NCBI GenBank assembly: GCA_037974335.1
Contig: CM075760.1
Span: forward strand, 32,029,942 to 32,093,941
Origin: Prionace glauca
Lineage: Eukaryota > Chordata > Chondrichthyes > Carcharhiniformes > Carcharhinidae
Length of the DNA: 64,000 nt
Direction: 5' to 3'
The notes beneath the pieces were generated by a model. It did not search any database. It saw nothing but the letters and a program-made list of their open reading frames with translations, and was not told where the DNA came from. Shown here piece after piece: positions 10,791 through 21,645 of this stretch. The stretch's first letter is position 1; the number at the start of each line of letters is the position of its first letter. The position numbers were made by a program, and so were the translations under genes.

Positions 10791-11828
10791 AAACATGAAA
10801 TAGAACAATAATGAGAGACAGGATATTATTCGGTATAAACAAGGAAGTGGACTGGTCAGCAGTTATTGAGATGCTTTCGAAGTTCTAGCAATCTATTAAC
10901 TGATACAGAGACTCGTGTAATGCAAACAGTAACATGTTCTGGTGCAGTATCATGAGAGAGAGGGTCTAGTGAAGTAACAACAGAGATATGGAGTATCATG
11001 ACATTAGCCGAGAATTAATTCCGTGTTGTCATAACTGCCAGAATGTACTGTGTAATATCAAATGAGGCTTGGTACGATATAGTAATAACCGGGACTTTGC
11101 TGAGTGCAGAATCATTGTTATGTAATCAGAAATATGATTTTGTGTCATATAAACTGAATCTTGTTTCGGATGGACAAAGACTGAGTCCATTGTAGCAATA
11201 ACTGAGGCATCTGTTTCGCGTCGTGCCAAAGAGCACGGTTTCACTGCCATCTCCTGGACATCCTTTGCTATTGCAGATGTTGTGAAATGCAGATTTTAGT
11301 TGCTGTTTTTTGCTCTTTTGTTTGCTCGATACCCAAATGGTAAGGTCAGCATATCTTGGCAATCGCTAATGCTCTCAATTCATTGGTTTTGTAGACCATC
11401 AGAGAAGGCACACAACCGCCAAGTACGTGTGGGCCTGGAGTCACCCTTGGCCAAATTGGAAAGTGATGGAATATTTCCTTTCCTGCAGGGCATTAGAGAA
11501 TCTGATATATTTCTTGTGAGGGCTGCAATTACGGAAACAAGATTTAAATTCAAAATTGTAACTGCATTTTAAAACCCACATTCTGTTGCAGTTGGATTTG
11601 AAAATATATCTTGAGAAAATTTCCTCCCCTCAGAATTACTGTCCCAGTGATATTACCACTCTGCCACCGTCTCCCCTTTCAACATTGATAGAGTACTTAT
11701 AGCAGAGAAGAAGGGAATTTTGAAGCGGAATGCATGTGTTGGCACTCTATGCACATATGTATGCACATTTTCACACTAATCCCTCAGCGTCCACACCCAC
11801 TTTCATAGCGTTTTCATCATTTCATCAA
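10791..11828. other. Intergenic, no gene seen
   Basis: AT-rich unique-looking DNA with no recognisable V, tRNA or repeat. Confidence 0.4.
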
Positions 11829-12440
11829 GTAGGGAGGTCTTGCTGCAGCTGTATAGGGCATTGGTGAGGCCGCAGCTGGAGTACTGTGTGCAGTTTTGGG
11901 CGCCGCACCTGCGCAAGGATGTTTTGGCCCTGGAGGGAGTGCAGAGGAGGTTTACTCGGCTGATACCGGAGTTGAGGGGATTGAGCTATGAGGAGAGGCT
12001 GAATAAACTAGGCTTGTACTCGTTAGAGTTTAGAAGAATGAGGGGAGATCTCATTGAGACGTATAAGATGATGAATGGGATGGATAGGATAGAGGTGGAG
12101 AGACTGTTCCCGCTCAACAAAGACAGTAGGACTAGGGGGCACAGCCTCAAGATAAAGGGGGGGCGGTTTAGAACAGAGTTGAGGAGGAACTTCTTCACTC
12201 AAAGGGTGGTGAATCTCTGGAATTCTCTGCCCGTTGAAGTGGTGGAGGCTGCCTCGCTAAATATTTTTAAGAAACGGGTTGATGGGTTTTTGATAAGAGA
12301 AGGGATTAAGGGTTATGGGGAGAGGGCGGGAAGGTGGAGCTGAGTCACGACAGATCAGCCATGATCTTATTGAATGGCGGGGCAGGCTCGAAGGGCCAGA
12401 TGGCCTACTCCTGCTCCTATTTCTTATGTTCTTATGTTCT
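11829..12440 (+). mobile_element. CR1-like LINE, 5'-truncated
   Basis: It starts within VLLQLYRALVRPQLEYC and is open through 12343 (FFTQRVVNLWNSLPVEVVEAAS). It ends with the TTCTTATGTTCTTATG tail. It is the same subfamily as the 9782-10790 copy but in opposite orientation. It appears inserted into another LINE, a fragment of which follows. Confidence 0.92.
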
Positions 12441-12444
12441 ATTT

Positions 12445-12565
12445 GCCCGGGGTGCCTGGGCCCTTGGTTAAGCTGGTTACTTTTCCAAGACAGCGGGAAG
12501 TGTAGACGGAGTCAATAGATGGAACGTTGATTTGCGTGATGAACTGGGCTCCGTTCACAACCTTG
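12445..12565 (-). mobile_element. Fragment of Rex1/L2-like LINE
   Basis: The stretch with GACAGCGGGAAGTGTAGAC matches the corresponding part of the copies at 23455-24320 and 61705-62005 (GGCAGTGGGAAGTGTAGAC). Minus orientation relative to its coding strand. Confidence 0.6.
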
Positions 12566-15500
12566 ATAGTTATCCATAAACAGGAACTGTCACATCAAGT
12601 CAGTGATGTACATGTGAGTCCAGAGCCACAGAAAGCACGTTGACTCTTAGCTTCCCTCCACAATGACCTAGCATGCCACTCGGATCAAATTCAATTGACG
12701 ATAGAGATCAAATACTAGTCTTGCCAGCAATGTCCAAATGAAGAATAACAAATAAGTCATTATTAGTTCGCAACAGTAAAATTTGAGGTACATCACTCAG
12801 GAGGACAACAGATATTTATAACTGGTTAAGGATGCTGCCTAATAATGGTCTAAGGATGAGAAGCGGTGAACTGTAGTTTCCCTTCATTCTCTATCAGTCT
12901 GTAATTCCACAGATTCGAGAATCTTCTGCAGAAGCAGGACTACAGATCCCCGGCCCAGCACATTGCTGATGTAACCAATTCCGAATAGTGAACATCGGTG
13001 GCAACCTCTCAAATAATGTAGGACAGGTAAGGCACATCAGAGGCTGAGCAGTGAAATGAGGCTGCGGGTGTCGCTGCCACGGGCAATGGCTCCACAAGGT
13101 TGTTTCAATAATATCCACTTGGGAGCTGCGAGAAACATGTGACGATAGCGCCCTCTGACGGTGAGTAAGGGAACTGTACACTGTCCCCGATCGCCAATAA
13201 AGTCCAAGATCATCAATGGGGAATTTCCAGGGTCTTCTTCTGAAAGTTGTGTTTCAAACTATTCAGCACTGCAAATAGACGAATGGAAATACGAGTCAGT
13301 TGGGAGAAAATGCATTTCCCTTTATTTATGAACCTAATTACAATTTGTTCGTATCTTTTTTATTTTGCATTTTGAAATCTTTATTTCTCACTTTCTTGCA
13401 TTTCTCCTTCCTCACATTTGTAATCTTCTGTCCACTGTACAAAATCGTAAAGATATTATTCGCAAAGTGAGTTGCATGATTTTCGCAGCAAGCGAATCGA
13501 AAGGTGATATATTTCCAAGTCAGGATGTTGTGTGACCTGGAGATGAACTTGCAGATGATGATATCGCAATGTGTCTGCTGCCCCTGTCCTTCCAGATATT
13601 AGAGACTTTGGGATCGGAAGGTGCAATGAAAGGACGCTTACCCCGTTTTTTAAAAAAACAAATAGATGTAATTGCCGACATCAATTTCCAGAGGAAGCCT
13701 GTGGTTCTGCTGGTTAATTATTACGCTTCTCTGAACATTGCTTTTTATATAATAAATAGCCAATAAATATTTCTAATTATCAAATCACCTCATGATGACT
13801 CAGTCCGTGGGCTGAACACACATTCCCATTCTGCTCAAATCCATCAAACAGATATTCCGCTTTCCCCCTACCATTTAGTTCATTTACACTGTGTTGTTTA
13901 TCGACTTCCCACACTGGTCTCTTCAAATCCCGCAGGATCCAATGGCAGCCCTCAGCGACTGCAGGGAATTCTCATCGTTATAGAATAGCTTTTTAAAATT
14001 AGAACCCCCAGAAGAAGTACTGGAAAATGTAGTTTCACTTCTCTACCCAATTTTACAGGGAAATCATTCAATTTTACGGGGTCATGGTTCAGTTTGATTG
14101 CATTCCAATTCGCTGCAGTGAGATGAACAAATTCACTTTGTTCCTTTCGCCCTCCGCCAGGAGGATTCATTGGAGATAAAGGAGTTGCGAGATCATTGGC
14201 TGACTTGAAGAACGAAGAAGCTTGAAGCCGATTGGGTGTCATCTGATAACGTTGCCATTGATCTCAGATGTAGAGATTATGCAGTGAAAAAAATACTGGT
14301 TTATGTTCTTCCAGGGCCGTTAATTGAGATGGGCCGAAGGCCACTCAGTCTGAGCCAGCAATTCCTGAACGAAACATTGAATGTGTCAAAGTCTGCTGTG
14401 GTTATGAATACTTGGAATGCTCAATAATAATTTCAACACAGAGTCACCTCATTTAAAAAGGCTGCAATAATCCAACAGGACCACGCACCACCTCCTGAAC
14501 CAGTCGCTGATCAGCCATGCTAAACTCTCCCTCAGTGAACTCGAACAGGCGCCGGAATGTGGCGACTAGGGGATTTTCATAGTAACTTCATTGCAGTGTT
14601 AATATAGGGCCTACTTGCTACACTAATGAATAGACTTAAACACTGAACTTCTGATCTAACCAATGACAGAAATCGGCCAGCGGCAGCAATGTCTACAAAC
14701 ACACAATGGTGTTACAGTGAGAGCAGCAAAAGGAAACTCAGGCCGGGGTCACCGCAGACTCAAAGCTGATGGAAGTGCGGAGTTCTCAGCGTCAGTCGCA
14801 GGTGATGGAGAGGAAACAGCGACAGCTGAACCTGCAGCAGTCTGTGACTATCCTGTGCCTGCTACTGCTCAAGTGACTGAGAAAGAAATAGTGACTGAAG
14901 GGTGCGAATGGATCAGAAACAATTTCCCCTCCCTGCGTCTCCATGGAAGATCTTTCCCATTTGCTCTTTTCACCCCTCATTCCACGTTTTGTTTTCCGTT
15001 CTGAAGGTCTGGCAATGCTTTTTTGAAATTTACTATTGAATGTTCTTCCCTTATAATTTGCGGTGCTTTACTCCAGATGGTAACAAATATCAATGCAATA
15101 AATAATATTTATCTATCGCTGTCCACTGTTCTGTGAAAGTGGGATAAATGTTTGTTTATTTATCAAACAGTTACATCGCAGTCTTTGTTCATTGAAATTA
15201 ACAGCGAACCGGTCTGAGAAATCTTGGGAGATATTTCAATGTCTGGGCCTCCATCTCTTCATTAAAGTTCCCGTAACTTACCCGGAATAATGCTGTGTAT
15301 AGATAGGTACAGCAAGCTTTCAAATATGGAGTGGCTGTCCCTTAAAATCACTGACTGTCCTTCCAGGGCCTTCACCGCCGATAGATTTGGGAGACTCAGT
15401 GTGCGTCACTCGGCCCTGCAGCCAAAGGTAGAATGTATCATAGACTGGAATGGGGTTTATCTCAAGAAATAGACAAAGATCCTTCGAATATTGATTCACC

Positions 15501-15730
15501 GAATAGCATGATGATTTCAATCTGGAAGCACGATGGAACACGTGCTCCCCGGGTGACATTTCCACGGAAAATAGTCGAATTTAAGTGTTCTTCTCTTTTG
15601 ATATTAAAGAGTAACTCCAAATCGGGAAGAGGTCTCACTGATCGGGTGATTATGGTGCGTATCCAAGGGAGAGATTGATTAAAGTCCCAGCTCCCTTCAC
15701 AGGCTGTACGCGTTGCGGGTGATCGCGACA
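12566..15730. other. Long intergenic stretch, no gene seen
   Basis: No convincing gene. Short open frames near 12894-13181, 13952-14242 and 14663-15004 lack recognisable domains. A CTCF-like word lies at 13148-13162. Confidence 0.4.
13148..13162 (-). promoter_or_regulatory. Possible CTCF-like site
   Basis: The minus strand reads CCGTCAGAGGGCGCT, which shares the AGRGGGCGC core of the vertebrate CTCF motif with two mismatches upstream. Motif resemblance only. Confidence 0.3.
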
Positions 15731-15769
15731 GGTTTTTGTACGGCCCTGTACGGTCTTTGCTACACTGTG
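15731..15769 (-). other. 23-bp-spacer recombination signal of V segment 15770-16267
   Basis: On the minus strand: canonical heptamer CACAGTG (15763-15769), 23 bases, nonamer ACAAAAACC (15731-15739). Confidence 0.95.
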
Positions 15770-16267
15770 CCTCCATTGCACAGAAATAGGTGGCAGTGTC
15801 TGTCAGTCGAGTTTCACTAACATTCAGAACGCTGTGTTTCTGTGAGAAACTGTATCGAGCCGTGATCCTGCCCTGATCGCTGGTACCACTCACCAGGTGC
15901 TGCAGGGTTCTGTCTGGATTTTGTCTGTACCATCGCAGGATCTGTACAGCTACTGTGGTTGAACAGTTCAACGATGCTGTGTCTCCCTCGGTAACAACCA
16001 CTGACTCCGGAGACTGTGATAGCTCTTCACTGCCAGCGGCATCTGCAATTGTACATTAGCAGTAATAACACAACGTACTATAATGCAGCACAATAAAGTA
16101 TAATCGTATTCACAATTCGAGATAATACAATAAAGCTGAGTACAATTTTACAGAACCTAACATTGCTGAGGTGTGAAACATTCCTGTCAGAAATAGTGAC
16201 CGCACTTACACTGAGGGAATAGTAAGAAATCCAGGAAAATAATCATCAAAGTGAAGCTCAGAAGCAT
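15770..16267 (-). CDS. TCR alpha/delta-like V segment, intact
   Basis: Germline V segment. The leader exon (16210-16267) encodes MLLSFTLMIIFLDFLLFPQ and ends at donor GTAAGT. The V exon (15770-16042) starts after a CAATTGCAG acceptor in phase 1. Visible landmarks are ELSQSPESVVVTEGDTA, SLNCSTT with the first cysteine, ILRWYRQNPDRTLQHLV, and LTDTATYFCAMEA with the second cysteine. No breaks. The CAM ending and short framework 3 are TRAV-like. A strong CRE-rich promoter region lies 130-430 bases upstream of the start codon. I am confident of the V identity and less so of alpha versus delta usage. Confidence 0.93.
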
Positions 16268-16395
16268 GCTGGATTCTATCGACTTATGTGACGCAGTTGT
16301 CAGCAGATCCCAGGCTGAGAGAAGCTCTTGGGAAAGCAATGCTATTGGATATCAAACCGAGCCCCAAACCAGTACCACTGTGGCTGTTAGAACCT

Positions 16396-16694
16396 GGTCG
16401 CTGGCACTTGTGATCACAAAGTGAAGAAGTGAGGGAGCTCAGCGATTATAGTTTGGGGGAGGAGAATGGGCATGCACAAAGCATCCGGTAATGTGACGTC
16501 ACAGCATCCGACATTCTGACGTCAGAACATTATAACGTCACAGAATCCCTACAGTGGTCGCTGGGTCCTGTGAGCGCAAAGTGAATCAGTGAAGGAGCTT
16601 CGGTAATGATACTGTGGGGAAGGTGAGTGCGCATGCGACAGAACTTCCGGCATTGTGACGTCACAGCATTATAACGTCATAGAATTCCTACAGT
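16396..16694 (-). promoter_or_regulatory. Tandemly duplicated CRE promoter upstream of a V segment
   Basis: Three perfect palindromic TGACGTCA elements (16494-16501, 16517-16524, 16656-16663) and two TAACGTCA variants (16533-16540, 16672-16679) lie in two tandem copies of one block (16396-16555 and 16556-16694). Each copy runs from GGTCGCTGG through AAAGTGAA, GCATGC and the CRE words to CCTACAGTG. CRE-type decamers are a known feature of TCR V promoters. Distance and orientation fit the minus-strand V at 15770-16267. Confidence 0.7.
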
Positions 16695-16810
16695 GCAGAA
16701 TGAGATTCGGCCACTGAATCTGCAGCGACCACAGTCCCACCCAGACCCTCTCCCCCTAACCTCATATATTTACCCCGCGAATCCCCCTGACACGAGGGAG
16801 CAATTCAGCA
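16680..16810 (-). mobile_element. V-SINE 3' fragment
   Basis: Complement of the SINE tail: TAGAATTCCTACAGTGCAGAA, then CTGCAGCGACCACAGTCCCA and TTTACCCCGCGAATCCCC. Its terminal 16 bases also appear at 16541-16555, inside the first promoter copy, so the promoter duplication took in part of this SINE. Confidence 0.75.
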
Positions 16811-18901
16811 GAGATCACAGCAGCTAATTCAGACTCAGCGTGTCATTTCCATCAGTAATATTGTAGTGTTCGGTAATTGTGATTGGTGAACAGATATCAA
16901 ACAGGACATTCCTCCTGCTCTTCTTGGAAACAGTGACCATGTGATGTGTCACCTCCAGCTGAGAAGGAACACGGTGTCCTCGATTGAACAGGTCACCGAG
17001 AGGCTAACAGCTCTGACGGTGCAGCATTCACTGAGCACTGCGCTGTTTCCTCGGGAAGTTGCCGGATTCTTATTCCTGCCAGACTGCCCTGTGTCCTCTG
17101 GCGCGGAAAGAATCTCTGAACCGACTGGAGACAGAATCCGGGAAATCCTAGGCGACCACTCATTTACCCAATCCAGGAAAGAATCGGATTTAAATTTTTA
17201 AAAATGAAATTAAATTAACTTTACTGGGCCCGTGGAAACATGAGGACAATGAATTTAATCTTTAGAAAGATATTTCAGTCGTAATCGGAAAGAAAGAATT
17301 TATTAATATTAATTTATTAATTTATTGATGCCTTTTACAGCATTCAGATGTCCGAAAGTACTTTCTAACCCAAGGAAGCTCATTTCCGGTGTTGTCACTG
17401 TGGTGATGTTAAAAACTTTATTAACACAGAAAACAGTGGGAATGTTTAATTCTGTGTCAGACAGGGTTGCCACAGTAACCCTGGGATAAAGAGATTGAGG
17501 AGTCCAGGTATTTTCCAGTTATTTTGAACTCACTCTCACACACACACATGTACACGCACACACTCCCCCCTCTGTCTCTCAATTTATGATTCATTGAGGA
17601 ACCACTTCGATTAGAAACATTGTGCTGAACTTCTTATTCAGATTTCTCAGTGACATTGAAATGCAATTATTTCTATAGTTCATTCGTTAAGTCTCCCTTC
17701 TCATCCTCCTGGTGCACACGCTGAGGTTGCACTGGTTGACCAGAGACTTATAATAGATTGGAGCCTGATTACACCAGACAAATTCCTGCAGTGGTTTCCA
17801 TTAACCCGTGCAAGATCGGTGACCTTTGAACTCACCGACTCTTACACCTGACATTGGGCGTATTGTAAAAAAATTCTAAGCCGATAATCCCACTTGTGTG
17901 ACCGGCCCGGAAACACTGCTTCTGTAGTCATAAAACACCGAAGTGAGGTTGGATCCCAGACCTTGTGGTCCAGAAGACCTGTTTCTACGCCCGAGCATCT
18001 GAAATTCACATATAGACCCTTCCCCTAAACACTCTGTGGTTTGTGGTGTGAAGATATTTCCTGTAACTCCAGCTGTCACCTGTGACAAGGTGAACTCACA
18101 GTTCTCCACCTTTTAGTGAAAGATGAGGTCTTGGGATCTCATCTGTGAAAAAGCCACTCTCAATGTTGTTAACATTGCTGCGTGATAGTGCGGGATTTTT
18201 GTGTAGCGGATTATTGTAGGTTTTACTACTTTTATGATACTGCGACTGCCTCTGATGCCTTTCTCATTATTTTGAATTTGTTGCATTTGATGTTTAGTAT
18301 TGATACCAGAGCATTTGTGCCGTTTCCTGTTCAGGCGAGTAGACGGATTAATCTTGCTTTAATATGCCCACAAATCCACGACTGATAAGTCTGGATTGTT
18401 CATTTCGAAAGACGTGAACGCTCGCTAATAATCAGACAAATATACCAACGGAACAATGGTTGCATGGTCATCAGTAAATTCTGAATTCCGGGCCTCTTGA
18501 ACATTAACTGAGTTACTGGATTAATCGTCTCGCGATAATACCACAAGGCCATTCTCTCTTTATTTATGATATCACCTGATTTTGACTCTGTCTATTACAC
18601 TCGGTTCTTTTCAATATTGATCTCTGTTTCAACACTGTCCTCATTTTCTGTCCACTCCTTCTACGATGACTTAAATTTCCTCTGTCCTGTTTTCCAATGA
18701 CTCAGTCTAGTTTACATGCTCCGTCTTTCCTCTTCGCCATTTCTGTTTTCAACTCTCTTCATTTCTGACGGTGTTTTAATAATTAGATTCTATATTTTGT
18801 TTTCAGTTGCGTTCATTTCCTTTTTTGACTATTTTAAAATAATCCCATCACTCACTCTGCCGACATTGCAGACACACAGAGTGGCTCTCACAGTCGATGG
18901 A
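16811..18901. other. Intergenic, no gene seen
   Basis: A short CA tract lies near 17533-17545. Open frames at 16941-17201 and 17876-18109 show no domain I recognise. No further V exon or RSS found. Confidence 0.4.
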
Positions 18902-18939
18902 AGTTTTTGTATGGGACCCCCCGTGTTTGTTACACTGTG
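18902..18939 (-). other. 22-bp-spacer recombination signal of V segment 18940-19272
   Basis: On the minus strand: heptamer CACAGTG (18933-18939), 22 bases, nonamer ACAAAAACT (18902-18910). A 22-base spacer is within the tolerated 22-23 range. Confidence 0.92.
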
Positions 18940-19272
18940 GCTCACGACACAGAGATAGGTGGCGGTGTCTGTAACTCTGGCGTCTCTCACAGTCAGGGCA
19001 CTGAATTTGGAGCCTCCCCCGATTGAGGCAGTGATCCTCTCGCTTTGATCGGTTTCTCTTCTGGCCATCACCAGATGCTGGGGTGGCTGATTCGGGGACT
19101 GTCTGTACCAATGCAAGCTGTTAAACGCAGTGGTGGTGGTGCAGTTGATGGATATGGTTTCCTCTTCGCTGACAACCTCCCACCGAGGGAGCTGCATCAC
19201 CTCATCTGCTCCAGTCACTCCCGTGAAGATCAGAGTGAAAAGCAGCAAAGAGAATCTGTAAATTCGGAACAT
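18940..19272 (-). CDS. TCR alpha/delta-like V segment with no leader intron
   Basis: One uninterrupted frame runs from the leader MFRIYRFSLLLFTLIFTG straight into the V domain (VTGADEVMQLPRWEVV). The two exons that are separate in the other intact V segments here are therefore fused. Landmarks are ISINCTTT (first cysteine), SLHWYRQSPNQPPQHLV and VTDTATYLCVVS (second cysteine). The frame is intact for 111 codons and ends at a good heptamer. The intron loss could come from retroposition of a spliced germline V transcript or from precise deletion. No poly-A tail or flanking duplication was evident. No CRE palindrome lies within 300 bases upstream. Confidence 0.88.
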
Positions 19273-19914
19273 TTTTCAGATCATATCAAATTCCTGCTCA
19301 AGTAATTGTCCAAGGAGTTCAGTTTAAAATTAGGATATGTGTATAATATTCACACGAAATAACAAGGAGCCAAAAACCCGCTCCAGTTCTAACTGTGGCG
19401 TCTCTCTGTCGAGCTGATGAAAGAAGCTGAGACTCGAGCTTTATCCGCTCACGGATGTCGATTCTACTGGAATCAGAGATGGAGAATTGAAACCGGAATA
19501 AATAAACCCCATCGGTAACCCCATGTTTCCGGTTACCAATCTCGTCCCACGTGTCGAACTAGGAAACCATTCTCCCTATCAGAACATTGACTGAACCCAG
19601 CTCAGGGTGAATCCATTCACTGGCTGCCGGCTCACCAGCTACTAACCCCACAGCACCACCGCGGACACAGGGAAATGCAGTGAGAGCATCCCGAGGCAAA
19701 ATATACAGGGTGAAGTTTGAAACGGATGTTTTCAAATATCCAATTCCTGTTTTACAGAACAGGCAAAGGAAATGCTCAACATTTGGGCTGTTTGGATAAT
19801 ATTCATAACAAGTAATTGTGAACCAAACACATTTCATATTTACTTTAATGTTACAAACGTGATTCAAAATTAAATTTTAAGTATTCAGACGGTCTGATTT
19901 ATTTCTGTTTGAGC
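19273..19914. other. Intergenic, no gene seen
   Basis: CACGTG near 19549 is the only regulatory-looking word. No leader exon was found for the V pseudogene that follows. Confidence 0.35.
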
Positions 19915-20275
19915 AGGTTTTTCAGAACTGAGTCATGGAGATTCTGTCACTCTGTCGCTATCCTCAGGATGAAAGACGGAAGAAGAAACATTGAGTTTAA
20001 CCTGTACCTATGATATTACAATGATCAACTACGTTTCATCCTGGTACCGGCAACAGTCAGACGCACAGCGTCTATTTATATTGAGGAAAAATTCGACATT
20101 TGTTGAAGATATAACAGATTTTGCTAAAAGCCGTTTTTCTGGAGAGCTTCAGACATCGAGTAAATTCACCAGTTTGACTATCTCTGGTCTGCAGCTGACA
20201 GACTGACGCTGCCAGGTATCACTGCGCTTTCAGTCTCATCGTAATGGAAATCAGTCTGACTGATGTACAAAACCT
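19915..20275 (+). pseudogene. TCR alpha/delta-like V-segment pseudogene
   Basis: The V exon follows a TTTGAGCAG acceptor. It shows ELSHGDSVTLS, then a broken stretch with a TGA, then a clean frame LSLTCTYDITMINYVSSWYRQQ...FTSLTISGLQLTD. A one-base shift precedes the end motif DAARYHCAF. The heptamer position reads CATCGTA (20237-20243). Then come 23 bases and a fair nonamer ACAAAACCT (20267-20275), so the signal is degraded at the heptamer. Plus strand. It resembles the 7909-8359 V in its DFAK.(R/K)F framework. Confidence 0.85.
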
Positions 20276-21055
20276 GCCTTGAACTATAGGTTGAAACCGT
20301 GTCTGCTGCACAGAATCGTGGGCAGATGCAGCCACAATGTAACAGTCAGCCAGGCAAGAATCCTCATTAACCTGGGATCAGCCTTCACCCAAGTGTTTCC
20401 AGTATCCGGCCACTTCAGTCATCGTGCCTCTTTGAGTCTGTGAGATCAGTCAGTGGTGAGTTGGCTGATATTAAAAGGAAACACCTCGAGCCAGGCTGCT
20501 TTCACCACCTCGACAGTGGAACTGCTGCACTTTTCCAGATGGGATTCCGGGAAGGAAACCTTGCTCTGTAAATTAGCAGCAGCAAATTCTGGCTTGCTCA
20601 TAGTAACAAAAACACTCCAGCATTACGGAAACATTCTGTAGTTCACTGTTCATTGGGGGGTTCTATTCTGAATGTTTATTTTAAAGATCTCAGTCACTTC
20701 CTTGTGAAATCTCTTCATTGAGTATACACTTCCTCTGAAGCTGCAAAACTCTCCTCGGATCAAATAAACCCAGGCCACAGCTCCCCGGAAAAAGGCTTCT
20801 AAACTTGATGGGGATTGAGTTGCTGAATATTGGACAGACACGGGGACTGGGTCAAATGACTATTATTAAACTAAATAGATCAAATACATTTAAGAAGATC
20901 AGCGATAGTCCAACTGCGACTTGTAATTAACCAATACAATTCCTCAAATGTTCATCATCTCTTGTTGAGGTTGTGTTTTGTTCTGATATTTTAGGAAGGC
21001 ACCTGCGACTCTCTCAGTGGAGAGTGAATTTTTCTTTCTGTTTATCGGTGCGAGA
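20276..21055. other. Intergenic, no gene seen
   Basis: No recognisable gene or repeat in this stretch. Confidence 0.35.
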
Positions 21056-21069
21056 GCACCCTCTGGTGG
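21056..21069 (-). promoter_or_regulatory. Possible CTCF-like site beside a V recombination signal
   Basis: The minus strand reads CCACCAGAGGGTGC, one mismatch from the CCASYAGRKGGCR core. It lies 12 bases beyond the nonamer of the neighbouring V pseudogene. In mouse Igh, proximal V segments carry CTCF sites in a similar place, so the position is suggestive. Confidence 0.4.
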
Positions 21070-21081
21070 TACCTTACTGTG

Positions 21082-21440
21082 AGGTTTTGTCCGGGAACCG
21101 CTCGATCTCTACAGCAGTGTGGACTCAATGGCACAGAAATACACAGCGCTGTCGGAGTGAAGAGCCCCGGCTGATTTAAAAGAGCAGTTTTGTTTCCTTT
21201 GTGCAAATAGCAGAAAGTCTGGCAAATCTTCAGACGAATCTCCCGCTCTGCATCTTCATTGAGTATTTCGGATCTTTTCCGGTATACTGGATGTACCAGA
21301 ACAGAGTTGGTTCACGGTTGGTTATTGACTAACAATAATCCGGTATTGTGCTCTGTCTTTCCTGAATTGTTAATTCAGGAGGAGCCTGGGATAATGAATA
21401 TTGGTTCTTAATGGGAATATTGGTTCCTATAACACAAATG
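21082..21440 (-). pseudogene. TCR alpha/delta-like V-segment pseudogene
   Basis: Minus strand. The end motif SDSAVYFCAIES lies directly before heptamer CACACTG (21115-21121), a 24-base spacer and nonamer ACAAAACCT (21082-21090). Upstream, FWYIQYTGKDPKYSM matches TRAV framework 2 (WY.Q), and QAPPELTIQERQ looks like framework 1. Stops separate these pieces in all frames. No leader found. Confidence 0.8.
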
Positions 21441-21499
21441 CAGAGTATTCCAAAAGCCAGAAATTAAACACAATTCCTGGATTGACTGAACAGAGACTC

Positions 21500-21645
21500 G
21501 ATGTGGAGGTGCCGGCGTTGGACTGGGGTAAACACAATAAGAAGTCTCACAACACCAGGTTAAAGTCCAACAGGTTTATCTGGTAGCAAACGTCACTGGT
21601 TTTCGGGGCTTTTCCCCTTCGTCGGGTGTCTCGCCAGACAGCAAG
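21500..21645 (-). repeat. Foldback-family repeat, single-arm copy
   Basis: Terminal words GATGTGGAGGTGCCGGCG, then AAGAAGTCTCACAACACCAGG, then a hammerhead-like segment (CGACGAAGGGG / CCCCGAAAA, minus strand, 21594-21630). This is the same family as 30921-31599, 31993-32140, 53701-54030 and 63062-63170. Confidence 0.75.

Noticed and set aside
12894-13181. Minus-strand frame with NWLHQQ resembling V framework 2
   Set aside because: No flanking cysteines at the right spacing, no leader or signal heptamer. Probably chance.
14663-15004. Open frame with a V-like stretch ending AVCDYPVPATAQVTE
   Set aside because: No tryptophan core, no second cysteine motif and no recombination signal downstream. 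Not enough to call a V segment.
17876-18109. Minus-strand frame of 77 residues
   Set aside because: No signal peptide, domain or neighbour support. Treated as non-coding.
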